A DNA stretch of 64,000 bases from NCBI RefSeq assembly GCF_008830225.1, contig NZ_WAIE01000001.1, forward strand, positions 992,001 through 1,056,000. Direction: 5' to 3'. The position numbers were made by a program, and so were the translations under genes. Below are positions 52,526 through 60,889 of this stretch, in pieces; positions within the stretch are counted from its first letter, which is position 1, and the number at the start of each line of letters is the position of its first letter. The notes below the pieces were generated by a model. That model saw only the letters and a list, made by a program, of their open reading frames with translations. It ran no database searches and was not told the origin of the DNA. The stretch is from Pseudodesulfovibrio senegalensis (GTDB lineage Bacteria; Desulfobacterota; Desulfovibrionia; Desulfovibrionales; Desulfovibrionaceae).

Positions 52526-53359
52526 CTACGCTACCTCGGCCAGTCTTGCCCTTGGGGGGATCCCCCCAAGGGCAAAATGCGGCCGTTCATTGTTGTATGT
52601 CCAAAGCCACTTGGTGGCATGATTCTGGACCTCTTGTATGCTTTCAAACAAATACTGGTTGAGCCAATCATAACGCACAGTCCGATTAAATCGTTCAACA
52701 TATGCATTTTGCTGTGGCTTGCCTGGCTGGATGTAGTCAAGTCGGATACCTTTTTTCTTCGCCCTGGCCTGAAGACGATGGCTGATATATTCAGGCCCAT
52801 TATCACAGCGAATAGCCTGTGGCATACCACGCCATTCAATGATTTGTTCCAAGGAGCGGATCACCCGACCGGCTGGCAATGAAAAGTCCACTTCGATGCC
52901 CAAGCCTTCCCTGTTAAAGTCGTCAATCACATTGAACAATCGATAGCTGCGGCCATCCCGCAACTGGTCGTGCATAAAATCCATAGACCATGCTTGGTTG
53001 ATCGCCTTGGGTTGAACAAGCGGTTGCGGCTTCTCGCGCACTAACCGTTTTTTAGGCTTGATTCTCATGTTTAATTCCAATTCACAGTAGATGCGGTACA
53101 CACGCTTGTGATTCCAGCCAAACTTTTTGACGTTACGCAAGTACAAAAAGCACAGGCCAAATCCCCAGTTGCGCTGATTCGTAGTCAGACGAATCAACCA
53201 ATCCGCCACACGTTCATTCTCAGCCGACAGTTTTGGCTCGTATCGGTAACATGTCTGGCTGATATCAAAGGCTTCGCAAGACTGGCGAATGTTTAACCTC
53301 TTCCCTTTCACGGCTCTTTTGGCCATCTCGCGGCGACGAGACGGCCTTACCAGTTTTTT
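52526..53359 (-). CDS. IS3 OrfB transposase (DDE)
   Basis: The catalytic part of the IS3 transposase, in the -1 frame after orfA and normally made as an OrfAB fusion. An open frame extends upstream to 53494 but real OrfB sequence starts near 53326 ([11 protein letters not shown]). The DDE residues are in [26 protein letters not shown] and [12 protein letters not shown], with the usual HTH_21 region before them. Confidence 0.93.
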   Translation of the reverse strand, partial: KKLVRPSRRREMAKRAVKGKRLNIRQSCEAFDISQTCYRYEPKLSAENERVADWLIRLTTNQRNWGFGLCFLYLRNVKKFGWNHKRVYRIYCELELNMRIKPKKRLVREKPQPLVQPKAINQAWSMDFMHDQLRDGRSYRLFNVIDDFNREGLGIEVDFSLPAGRVIRSLEQIIEWRGMPQAIRCDNGPEYISHRLQARAKKKGIRLDYIQPGKPQQNAYVERFNRTVRYDWLNQYLFESIQEVQNHATKWLWTYNNERPHFALGGIPPRARLAEVA

Positions 53360-53613
53360 GCAAGTGCCTCGGCAACGATTTCGGCTTTGATTTTTTCGTC
53401 GGCATACATGCGCTTGAGCATTTGGTTTTCTTTTTCCAGCTCTTTCATACGTGCCATAAGTGAGGCATCCATGCCGCCGTACTTGGAACGCCATTTATAA
53501 AATGTAGCGTTACTCATGCCGTGCTCCCGGCAGAGCTGGGCCACGGGCACACCATTTTCGGCCTGCTTCAAAATATTCAAGATCTGACTGTCGGAATAAC
53601 GGGACTTCTTCAT
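53347..53613 (-). CDS. IS3 OrfA
   Basis: An 88-residue HTH_Tnp_1 protein ([20 protein letters not shown], then [20 protein letters not shown]) with a C-terminal leucine zipper. The minus-strand heptamer A AAA AAC (plus 53353-53359) lies three codons before its stop and should direct -1 frameshifting into OrfB. Confidence 0.93.
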   Translation of the reverse strand: MKKSRYSDSQILNILKQAENGVPVAQLCREHGMSNATFYKWRSKYGGMDASLMARMKELEKENQMLKRMYADEKIKAEIVAEALAKNW

Positions 53614-53663
53614 GTAAAATCTCCTGCGTTGTCTTTACGAGAAAATTCTACTTTTCAGAACTA

Positions 53664-54125
53664 CTATTTTTCGGGGGGATTACCATCTGGTTTACGCCAT
53701 CTTCCTTCATCAGTTGTGCTCTTCCAGACTTTTTCGACTTTGATACTGCTAAAAGACGGGTCGACTTCAAGGCACTTGTACACAAAACCTTTCGTCTGTT
53801 TGTGTGCATGGCTTTCTCTCTGGCCATGAAAGCGCCTGGCCCTAATTTGCTCTTGTGAATATTCATGCTTTTCCATCCATCTGCAGGGCCAGTGCGCAAA
53901 GAATTGCCCTTGCCTTTCTACGCCGGATTTGAGGTAAATCGGAGTATGGCAAAGAGGACACAGATAAAGAGGAGCTCCTCGTAGTTTTGCTGTTTTGAGT
54001 TCTGTTCGAAGTGTTAGGCCGGTATGGTCGTCTTTCACCACATCACGAGCGGGGATCTCTTTCCCTGTCTTAGGGTCGTAAATCACGTCAATAAGAGAGC
54101 CTTTTTTAAAGCCATATGACGACAT
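53664..54125 (-). pseudogene. CoiA-like/DUF6035 protein cut at the IS3 element
   Basis: From the ATG at 54125 (AGGTG upstream) the protein has the zinc-finger pattern LYLCPLCHTPIYLKSG followed by GQFFAHWP and HAHKQTKGFVYK, as in the N-terminal part of CoiA-like nucleases, then reaches GRWRKPD, where the nuclease domain should start. The last codons (GNPPEK) come from the IS3 end. Thus the nuclease domain is lost. The duplicated TCT implies the sequence before IS insertion would also have stopped soon, so an earlier deletion is possible. Confidence 0.7.
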
Positions 54126-54219
54126 CTTTTCACCTGCCAATGGACAGAGTTAAACTCAATAGATTTTACACAATCCGATATGTTTCGCTAGATGTCTGTT
54201 GAAATAGAAAATCGTCAGT

Positions 54220-55194
54220 TTAATCATCATCACTTCTGGTAGACACAACGAACGCAACCGGATGGTGATCAGAATACCGCATTCGAAATCCCTTGTGGTT
54301 GTAAGGATTACCCGGGAAAACTCCTTCATTCGGATCCCACAATTCACCCATAGCATTTACCAGGTCGACAACCTGAAAGCGGTTGTCGCTCAGCTCCTGG
54401 GCGCTATACGCAGTATTGTAAATCACATGGTCATATGGCTTAGGGCCGTTGGGGTTCGTGTTGGTAGGGATGCAATCGCCATTCAGTGACGCATAGCCTG
54501 CCGGCATGATGCCGGCCAGCTCCTCACAGTCCTCGATGTTCATGTCCCCCAAGATGACGTAATCTCTTTCCTGGCTCTTCTGACCGTCAATCCACGCAAA
54601 CATAGATTCAAACTCATGAGCGCGTCTTGCAGTCTCCTTTTGGCTTCCCCCGGGCTGCAGGTGTACCGAGATGAAAACAAGATCGGCATTCCCGGCCCGG
54701 AAAGGGAATGCGTAGGGAACACGTTCATAGTCCGGATGGTCTGAACGGTCATTGGCCAGAAATCCGTGCGGGAGATCCGGCGCCGGAGAAACCTGCAGGG
54801 GTTTGTAAAAGGCAACGAACCATTCGGTGGCAGAGGAGGCCTTGTGGTTCTCGGGGCCTGTCCCGGTATCTTCTTCGGAGAGGACGTAGGAGAAACCGCG
54901 GGATGCCATGGCGTCAAAAAACTCCTTGGATTCCGCGTCGGCCTTGTAGGGTGAGCCATCTGGATATGTGCCGGAAATAGGAGGGGCGACGAGCTCCTGG
55001 ACAAAGACCAGGTCAAACGGCTCCAGGAGCGTTGCCAAGCTCTCATCGTCCTTGTTTTTGAAGTGCCCCAGAAATTGGATATTGAAGGACACTACTTTCA
55101 GGGAGTCGGCATATCCCAAAGTCCCGGAAAGAAGAAAAGCGAGTGAGAGCACTGTAGCCAGTGCTATCCGCTGTATGTGTGTTTTAAGAGGCAT
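54220..55194 (-). CDS. Exported endonuclease/exonuclease/phosphatase-family nuclease
   Basis: A 324-residue protein with signal peptide (residues 1-30, ending LLSGTLGYADS). DNase I-like EEP motifs are complete: VVSFNIQFLG, DLVFVQELVAPP, VFISVHLQPGG, VILGDMNIED and YSDHHPVAFV. It should be a periplasmic or secreted metal-dependent nuclease or phosphatase. It lies alone between the CoiA-like remnant and the CmdTAC-like operon. Confidence 0.87.
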   Translation of the reverse strand: MPLKTHIQRIALATVLSLAFLLSGTLGYADSLKVVSFNIQFLGHFKNKDDESLATLLEPFDLVFVQELVAPPISGTYPDGSPYKADAESKEFFDAMASRGFSYVLSEEDTGTGPENHKASSATEWFVAFYKPLQVSPAPDLPHGFLANDRSDHPDYERVPYAFPFRAGNADLVFISVHLQPGGSQKETARRAHEFESMFAWIDGQKSQERDYVILGDMNIEDCEELAGIMPAGYASLNGDCIPTNTNPNGPKPYDHVIYNTAYSAQELSDNRFQVVDLVNAMGELWDPNEGVFPGNPYNHKGFRMRYSDHHPVAFVVSTRSDDD

Positions 55195-55367
55195 GGCAGA
55201 TCTCCGTTAAGTACTGGAGGGGAGGGTAGATTATCAAAGAATCACGACTGTTGTTGATTAACAAGAAAGGCATTAATTTTGAAGTCTACTCAAAGTTAAA
55301 AAAAAAGGGAAAAGCAAAAGGGCCAAACTCCGAGAGAATGGCCCTTTAGAATGTGCTGGTTATGCAG

Positions 55368-55859
55368 TTATTCGATGATTGTGATATTGCAATCTTTCAA
55401 TGATTCCTGCGCGTAGTGATGGATGTTAATAAGTGGGAAAATAAAATTGCCAAATCCTGCAGACGCAAGAAAGCCGGTTACAGCGCTTCTAAGATAGGGA
55501 AGCAATAACGTGGGAATGTGAAATTTCACCAACTTTTCTTCAATCGCCTTGTCAGCAAATCGTTCCTCGGTTGAAAAGGTGCCAACTATGCCTGCGTCTA
55601 GCTTCACCAGCTCTAGATCTTTGTCCCTTTCTGGGACTTCTTCTTTGGGGATAGTTAGAGCTAAGCGGATATCAAGGCCACCAAGATAGACCCCTCTCTT
55701 TACGAAGTAACTCGGGACACGAATTTTGAAGTCAATCTCCCATGCACTGGGATCTATAACGGATTGATCTTCAATCAACTCAACAAAAGGCTCAACGTTG
55801 AAAATAAACTTATCAACTTTGAACGAATTGAACTTGAAATCGGACCTTATGCTGCCCAT
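55368..55859 (-). CDS. SecB-like chaperone of a toxin-antitoxin-chaperone system (CmdC-like)
   Basis: A 163-residue protein of SecB size and pattern: an extended beta-rich first half and a C-terminal segment IPTLLLPYLRSAVTGFLASA followed by FIFPLINIHHYAQES, which parallels the SecB helix and Pro-Leu-Asn-Phe motif. Its start overlaps the antitoxin-like gene by 13 nt and it is third in the operon toxin-antitoxin-chaperone. In CmdTAC and other TAC systems the SecB-like chaperone protects the antitoxin; phage infection disrupts this. Role inferred from fold and gene order. Confidence 0.75.
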   Translation of the reverse strand: MGSIRSDFKFNSFKVDKFIFNVEPFVELIEDQSVIDPSAWEIDFKIRVPSYFVKRGVYLGGLDIRLALTIPKEEVPERDKDLELVKLDAGIVGTFSTEERFADKAIEEKLVKFHIPTLLLPYLRSAVTGFLASAGFGNFIFPLINIHHYAQESLKDCNITIIE

Positions 55860-56251
55860 TTGTAATCCATCCCGTCGTCTTCAATCGCGTAAGTCCTGTT
55901 TGTCTCAATATTGAAACTGATTTGAGACTCATACAGGTGGTAATGCTCAATAGAGACACTAAGATCAATGAAGGTTTTATAAAAGGATTTATTGGTAACA
56001 ATTTTTTGGATAAAATCCTTATTAATGCTTGCAGACTGGATAAACGGTCTTTGGTACATCAAGTTGCAAGAGTATTTCCCCTCGTTTTGATAGTAACGAT
56101 TGCCATCCACAAAGGCATTTGCTTCAACTAACATTGACGCAAATTCGCCATCACGGTGATCAGCCAGCGCTGCATTGAACTCATCGGTGTCCATTGACAT
56201 CAAAGAATCAAACGCCTCGTTGATAGCGTTCTTCAAAGCATCATTAGACAT
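55847..56251 (-). CDS. Putative antitoxin (CmdA-like)
   Basis: A 134-residue protein between the ART-like toxin (1 nt upstream) and the SecB-like chaperone (13-nt overlap). The N-terminal 45 residues are helical and acidic (DALKNAINEAFDSLMSMDTD); the rest is beta-rich and ends hydrophobically, fitting a chaperone-addiction tail. Identity as antitoxin is from position; I cannot recognise the family directly. Confidence 0.6.
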   Translation of the reverse strand: MSNDALKNAINEAFDSLMSMDTDEFNAALADHRDGEFASMLVEANAFVDGNRYYQNEGKYSCNLMYQRPFIQSASINKDFIQKIVTNKSFYKTFIDLSVSIEHYHLYESQISFNIETNRTYAIEDDGMDYKWAA

Positions 56252-56252
56252 T

Positions 56253-56786
56253 TTAGCACCACTCTTTATTTTTAATACTTATTAAATCAATGTCTTTAAC
56301 AATGTAACAGTAGGGAAAGCCTAGTATCATTGTGTTATAGGTTGGTAGAAATTCCGGCTTAGGAGGGTTTATAGCCTTTCCAATGACTTTGAAAGCCACG
56401 TTTGCTTTTTCCTCTACGGTCTTAATAAAAAAATCGTATAATGCTGCAAGGCGCCCTCCAGTATTAACTCCTTTGGCCTGCGCAAGCTTATACACTTTGA
56501 CCTTCGTGTCATCGTCCTCCAAGTTGAAGAACTCTGTTTCATCCAATGTCATGGATGCAAAAATTATGACACCGTTTTGATTCTCATCGCGCCGATAGCG
56601 TCCCTCGCTATAGCACTGATTGTACCACCCCTGTGCTAACTCGTTGGAATGAAGGCTGCTTTTCCAAAAATAGACACCTGTTCCTCCTCGACCAGGACGG
56701 TCTGGCATCTGAAAACCTGTCTCAGCGATCTGTCTATAGCGAGTAACGGTTGTTCCGTGGGTACCTTCAAGTGTCATCATTGTCAT
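56253..56786 (-). CDS. ADP-ribosyltransferase-like toxin (CmdT-like)
   Basis: A 177-residue protein with the ART/DUF3990-type opening: LEGTHGTTVTRYRQIAETGF (His near residue 9, then a Tyr-rich helix) and GRGGTGVYFWKSSLHSNELA, the NAD-pocket pattern of such enzymes. The third catalytic element is less clear. As first gene before an antitoxin-like and SecB-like gene it fits CmdT, which ADP-ribosylates mRNA during phage infection. The start could be 56786 or Met codons at 56780/56777; no strong ribosome site is seen. GC is lower than the CBASS operon next door. Confidence 0.7.
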   Translation of the reverse strand: MTMMTLEGTHGTTVTRYRQIAETGFQMPDRPGRGGTGVYFWKSSLHSNELAQGWYNQCYSEGRYRRDENQNGVIIFASMTLDETEFFNLEDDDTKVKVYKLAQAKGVNTGGRLAALYDFFIKTVEEKANVAFKVIGKAINPPKPEFLPTYNTMILGFPYCYIVKDIDLISIKNKEWC

Positions 56787-57066
56787 AATTTTAACAGTTC
56801 AATTTGCAATATTCGTGATTAAGACACCCAGCAAGAGTTAATCATATCGGAATAGAAAAGCAACCGGTTTATATTATATGGATTTTTAGATTAGTTCTAG
56901 ACACTGAAAATGCACCGAAGAAACGCTTCGCTCCTTCTTGAGTCTGCTCTAGTCGATAAATGATATTAACTCAAGCCACATATAATAGCTATCAATTTTG
57001 AGAAAGAGCCCCTTTCTTCTCATCATTGGGGGCTTATGATTCAATGGGTTTTTTCGGTAATCGTTT

Positions 57067-57140
57067 AAAAAAAGAACCCACCGCCCCTCAAAGATATTAC
57101 AGGCTCTTAGTCCTGGGGCGGTGGGTGTTGTCCATGTGGA
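57067..57140 (-). ncRNA. Candidate small RNA between the two defence operons
   Basis: On the minus strand TTGACA (57175-57170), 17 nt, TAGGTT (57152-57147) form a promoter-like pair. About 15 nt on, a perfect 12-bp GC-rich hairpin ACCCACCGCCCC/GGGGCGGTGGGT (57126-57115 with 57087-57076) is followed by a T7 tract (57073-57067). The unit would give an RNA of about 75 nt ending at an intrinsic terminator, with no reading frame. Confidence 0.45.
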
Positions 57141-57206
57141 TGTGAGAACCTAAATAGTCTCGTATTTGTTGTCAACAATACCACTAGACTGAGCCCCATC
57201 ATCCGT

Positions 57207-57235
57207 TTGACCTTCTTGAATTTAAGGCCTATATA
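57207..57235 (+). promoter_or_regulatory. Probable promoter of the phospholipase/CBASS operon
   Basis: TTGACC (57207-57212), 17-nt spacer, TATATA (57230-57235), then an AAGGAGA site before the ATG at 57270. Confidence 0.6.
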
Positions 57236-57269
57236 GATCAATGAATGAATATTCAAATAAGGAGAATCC

Positions 57270-58208
57270 ATGCCTGGAGCATATGCACATCTCACTATGG
57301 TCAATAGATTCAAGACCCCTCAATCTCTTGAGGGTGTTCAGGGCTTGCCACCTGACAAAGCCTACCAGGTAACGCGTTGGACCCGTTTTGTGGAGTTGGG
57401 GGCAGTCAGTCCGGATTACCCATACCTTTCTGTTATGGACGACGACGCCAAAGTTTGGGCGGACGCCATGCATTACACCAACGTCGGCGACCGGCTTAAA
57501 GCCGGTATCGAGGTCCTCCGGGATTTGGCTCCTCCCGTCCAGGACAAGGCCTTCGCCTGGCTGCTTGGTTTTTCTTCCCACATTGCCATGGACCTGACCA
57601 TACATCCCATTGTCGAGCTGAAGGTCGGTGAATACGCAGAACACGCCGCTGAGCACCGGACGTGCGAGATGAATCAGGATGTCTTCATCTTCGATGAGAT
57701 GAATTTCGGGCCGCTGGCCTTTGCGGAGTTCATTGACGCTGGCATAGGTCGCTGTAATGCCCCTGGAGACGATGAGTTGATTGATCCGGACATCAAGCAG
57801 ATCTGGATGGAGATGCTCCAAAGAACCTCCACGGCCGCGGTGCTGGAGGAGACTCCCCCAGACATGGACAAGTGGCATCGCCGCTTCCGGACGATGGTCG
57901 ACGACATCGCGGAAGAGACGCAGCGCTTGCCAGCCATTGCCCGTCACGCCCTCGCTGGCACAGGCGCGGCCTACCCGATTCGGGAAGAGGTCGACGACAC
58001 ATTCATAATAGGTCTTGAGACTCCTGATGGTGGACGTATTGACTATGCGCAGCTCTTCGACAAAGCGCAGGGCAGCGTTGCCCATCTTTGGTCCCTCGTG
58101 GCCAGGGGGGCCTTCGGGATCGACAACGAGTATGAAACAGCCATCCACAACTGGAATCTTGATAATGGCAGGCGTCCGGACGGGACGCTTGAGTTCTGGA
58201 GGTCATAA
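57270..58208 (+). CDS. Zinc-dependent phospholipase C-like protein
   Basis: A 312-residue protein with AAGGAGA site. It starts MPGAYAHLTMVNRF and has LLGFSSHIAMDLTIHP near residue 98: the His/Asp pattern of zinc-dependent phospholipase C-type proteins (His7, His105, Asp108, His112 as probable ligands). No signal peptide, so it would act on the inner face of the membrane or another phosphoester. Its TAA abuts the ATG of the next gene, and two further tight junctions tie it to the CD-NTase and Cap15-like genes. This makes it a candidate second effector or regulator of the CBASS system; function inferred. Confidence 0.78.
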   Translation: MPGAYAHLTMVNRFKTPQSLEGVQGLPPDKAYQVTRWTRFVELGAVSPDYPYLSVMDDDAKVWADAMHYTNVGDRLKAGIEVLRDLAPPVQDKAFAWLLGFSSHIAMDLTIHPIVELKVGEYAEHAAEHRTCEMNQDVFIFDEMNFGPLAFAEFIDAGIGRCNAPGDDELIDPDIKQIWMEMLQRTSTAAVLEETPPDMDKWHRRFRTMVDDIAEETQRLPAIARHALAGTGAAYPIREEVDDTFIIGLETPDGGRIDYAQLFDKAQGSVAHLWSLVARGAFGIDNEYETAIHNWNLDNGRRPDGTLEFWRS

Positions 58209-58634
58209 ATGCAACGGAAAGCCATAATCCTTATCCTGCTCACGTTCCTCCTGATCGGCTTTGCCGGTTTTGGTTGTGCTGGCCAACACGACCAAGCAAT
58301 GTACAGCTTGTCGGTCGAGCTCAACAAGCTCACGACCGCAGCCGAAGGATATGAACACTACATGAAACCCGATCCTGGCATGAGTGACGAAGAGTTCCTG
58401 AAAAATGCCACGGAGCATGATCCTGGACTTCTGAAACCCTTTGAGAGTTACAAGCTCAACGTGGAGCGGCAGGATGGGCACGTGAGCATCCTTGTTTGTA
58501 CTCCGGATGGCCACCAGGCCCTCTTGCAAGACGTGGGCTGCACGAATCAATTTGACCAGCACCTTTGGCAGTCTGAACCGGCTATCCCCTGTGAAAGTGT
58601 CCAGGACGGATTCTCTGTCTGTGGTGCTAATTGA
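58209..58634 (+). CDS. Small lipoprotein-like exported protein
   Basis: A 141-residue protein with a hydrophobic N-terminus (AIILILLTFLLIGFAGFGCA); Cys near residue 23 could be lipidated although the lipobox (GFGC) is atypical. The rest is soluble with four more Cys. Second in the four-gene operon, 14 nt before the CD-NTase. No family recognised. Confidence 0.65.
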   Translation: MQRKAIILILLTFLLIGFAGFGCAGQHDQAMYSLSVELNKLTTAAEGYEHYMKPDPGMSDEEFLKNATEHDPGLLKPFESYKLNVERQDGHVSILVCTPDGHQALLQDVGCTNQFDQHLWQSEPAIPCESVQDGFSVCGAN

Positions 58635-58648
58635 GGATTTAACACAGT

Positions 58649-59533
58649 ATGACTGATTGGAATTCCAAATTCGAGACTTGGGGAAAGCCGCCGAGCCAGA
58701 GTGAAAAGGATCGATGTGACAATGCCGTTGTCGCGATCAAAAAGGCGATCAACAACTACGACGGATTCAAGGATAAGGATGTCAGGGTGTTCCTCCAGGG
58801 ATCGTATCGCAACAATGTGAATGTGAAGCAGAACTCCGATGTCGATATTGGTGTATGCTGCCACAACACTTTTTATCCGGACTACCCTGAGGGAATGGGC
58901 GCCGAAGATTTCGGTGTCGAACCAGCCACCTATTTAAGTGGCGATTTCCGTCAGGATCTTCACAATGCGCTTGTTTGGCATTTTGGAACAGACGAGGTTG
59001 CGAACGGCAACAAAGCCTTTGATATCAAATCAAACACCTATCGTGTTGAGGCTGACGTAGCGCCATTTATGGATCACCGACGCTACAGCCCCAACAAAAG
59101 TTATCTCAAGGGTGTAACCCTTATTGAAAAGAGTGGTGGGCTTGGAACCGTCAACTGGCCTGAACAACATTATGACAACGGGGTCGAAAAAAACAAAGCG
59201 ACTGGCGGCAAGTACAAACAGTTGGTGCGGGTGCTCAAAAAGCTCTCCCTGGAGATGGAAGCCGAGGGCAACGCAACAGCTCGTGTAATACCGGGATTCC
59301 TTTGCGAATGCCTCATGTGGAACGTTCCGAATGACAAGATCACCGGGAAGACTCTCTACGAAGGCCTGCGTGAGTCCATCGCCTACCTCTGGAATGCGAT
59401 AAAAGACGACAAGCATACGGAATGGGGCGAGGTCAGTGAATTGAAGTATCTTTTTCGAACTGGCCAGAAGTGGACCGCTGAACAAGCGAAAGACTTCCTC
59501 TATGATGCATGGAATTACGTGGGGTATAAGTGA
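58649..59533 (+). CDS. CD-NTase (cGAS/DncV-like nucleotidyltransferase), CBASS
   Basis: A 294-residue second-messenger synthase. The nucleotidyltransferase core is plain: FLQGSYRNNVNVKQNSDVDI with Gly51-Ser52 and Asp64/Asp66, and the third Asp in RVEADVAPF (Asp136). A helical PAP/OAS-like C-terminal domain follows. On phage infection it should make a cyclic di- or trinucleotide that opens the partner effector. Its TGA overlaps the ATG of the Cap15-like gene (TGATG). Confidence 0.9.
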   Translation: MTDWNSKFETWGKPPSQSEKDRCDNAVVAIKKAINNYDGFKDKDVRVFLQGSYRNNVNVKQNSDVDIGVCCHNTFYPDYPEGMGAEDFGVEPATYLSGDFRQDLHNALVWHFGTDEVANGNKAFDIKSNTYRVEADVAPFMDHRRYSPNKSYLKGVTLIEKSGGLGTVNWPEQHYDNGVEKNKATGGKYKQLVRVLKKLSLEMEAEGNATARVIPGFLCECLMWNVPNDKITGKTLYEGLRESIAYLWNAIKDDKHTEWGEVSELKYLFRTGQKWTAEQAKDFLYDAWNYVGYK

Positions 59534-60195
59534 TGCCCCTGAACATCAGAAGTGCGATCATCCTCCTTGCCCTGATCTCCATTTCGGCCTTTGTATGGAT
59601 AGCCACCTTCACGGGGGCGGACATCTCAAAGCCGTTCGAGGTGTTCACGGTCGCCTCCAAGGTAGTGACCATAGACACAACCCTGGCGCTGGTGTTTCTG
59701 TTGTGGGCCTGGAAATGGCCCATGTTCCGGTGGGGAGGTTGGCTCGTGCCCTACCCCAACCTGAACGGGACGTGGACCGGATACATCTATTCCGACTGGC
59801 AGAATGAAAACGGCGACAAGACGCCGCCGATTCCGGTCATGATGACGATCAAGCAATCCTTCCTGAAGCTGAGCTGTGTCATGCGCACAGGCGAGATGCG
59901 AAGCGATTCCTATTGCAGCACATTCAAGATCGACGGTTCAGAACAGATCAAGAAGCTGATCTACGTGTACAACAGCCAGCCGCGGCCGTCGGTCCGAGGA
60001 CGTAGCGAGTGTCATGAAGGAGCCATTGTGTTCGAAATCGTAGAGAAGCCCGAAGTCAAATTGAAGGGGCAGTACTGGACGGCACGTAAGACGACCGGAG
60101 AAATCATTCTTGACTATCATGGCAAGGAGATCCTGGACGATTTTCCAAGGGATTTTGAAGATCACCCCGTAACAGAGCCAGAGAACCAGAGGTAA
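59533..60195 (+). CDS. Cap15-like CBASS effector (2TM plus beta-barrel)
   Basis: A 220-residue protein: two membrane helices (about residues 7-26 and 46-64) then a beta-rich domain starting PNLNGTWTGYIYSDWQ, with GQYWTARKTTGEI near residue 178. This is the S-2TMBeta layout of Cap15, which binds a cyclic dinucleotide in its barrel and disrupts the inner membrane. Start 59533 overlaps the CD-NTase stop, as usual for CBASS pairs. Confidence 0.85.
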   Translation: MPLNIRSAIILLALISISAFVWIATFTGADISKPFEVFTVASKVVTIDTTLALVFLLWAWKWPMFRWGGWLVPYPNLNGTWTGYIYSDWQNENGDKTPPIPVMMTIKQSFLKLSCVMRTGEMRSDSYCSTFKIDGSEQIKKLIYVYNSQPRPSVRGRSECHEGAIVFEIVEKPEVKLKGQYWTARKTTGEIILDYHGKEILDDFPRDFEDHPVTEPENQR

Positions 60196-60333
60196 ACTAC
60201 AAGAATTCGCCTATAGCCAAGGCCTGGTAACTTTCATTGAGATAAGTTTAGAGTGAAAGGAAGTTATGGCGACAAATGAATACAACCACTAGACTTGCAG
60301 AGGATGTGTATTGTCATTTTGCTTGGAGGTTGA

Positions 60334-60807
60334 ATGCTTAGAGAAGCAACGCGTAGGGATTTTGATTTTATTTTTTCTCAGATCATCGAAGGGGCAGAGC
60401 ATGGCCATTATGATAGAAAGATAGCCAATGATTCTAAAGCTGCAAATGATATGAATCGTGAACTTATGTCTATCATAGACAAGCAGCAGCGAATTGGTGG
60501 GATGAGTGCAAAAGCCTTAGTTTATGAAATCGAAAAGTGTCCTGTTGGATTTGTTGTTGTTTCATCAGTGGCTGCGAAAAATGGGATAGAGCTTTTGATG
60601 GCTGGAATTGAGGCGAGGCATAGAAGGAAAGGTCATGCAACGGCAATGATAAGACAGGTTGTTGATGAGTATAGAGGGCATAATGTCGTTTTATTAGCTA
60701 GGTGTGCACCGGAATCAGAATTTATGTTCAATATTCTCAAGAAGATTGGATTTGGTCATAAAAATACCGGTACGAATGGCTTTCGTGGTTTAGGCTATCT
60801 TGTCTAG
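60334..60807 (+). CDS. GNAT acetyltransferase
   Basis: A 157-residue GNAT-fold protein, GGAGG site 7 nt upstream. The acetyl-CoA motif is MAGIEARHRRKGHATAMIRQ near residue 90 (R-x-x-G-x-A), and the C-terminal FNILKKIGFGHKNTGTNGF is typical. Substrate unknown. It might be part of the defence cluster but is 138 nt from it. Confidence 0.85.
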   Translation: MLREATRRDFDFIFSQIIEGAEHGHYDRKIANDSKAANDMNRELMSIIDKQQRIGGMSAKALVYEIEKCPVGFVVVSSVAAKNGIELLMAGIEARHRRKGHATAMIRQVVDEYRGHNVVLLARCAPESEFMFNILKKIGFGHKNTGTNGFRGLGYLV

Positions 60808-60889
60808 TTTCGTTGATCTTAGTTCCTAACGATTTGCAGATTGTCGCGATTATTTTTGTGTATGAGTCTGCGTCGGAATAGCGCCGCTT

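Larger units (their letters stand above)
52486..53685 (-). mobile_element. IS3-family insertion sequence, apparently intact
   Basis: A 1200-bp element. The ends are imperfect inverted repeats of ~37 bp: GGTAATCC at each tip, then TAGTAGT and TGAAAAGTAGA on both sides. The 3-bp sequence TCT flanks it at 52483-52485 and 53686-53688, the target duplication length of IS3. It encodes OrfA and OrfB with a slippery A AAA AAC heptamer. All catalytic residues are present. Confidence 0.9.
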
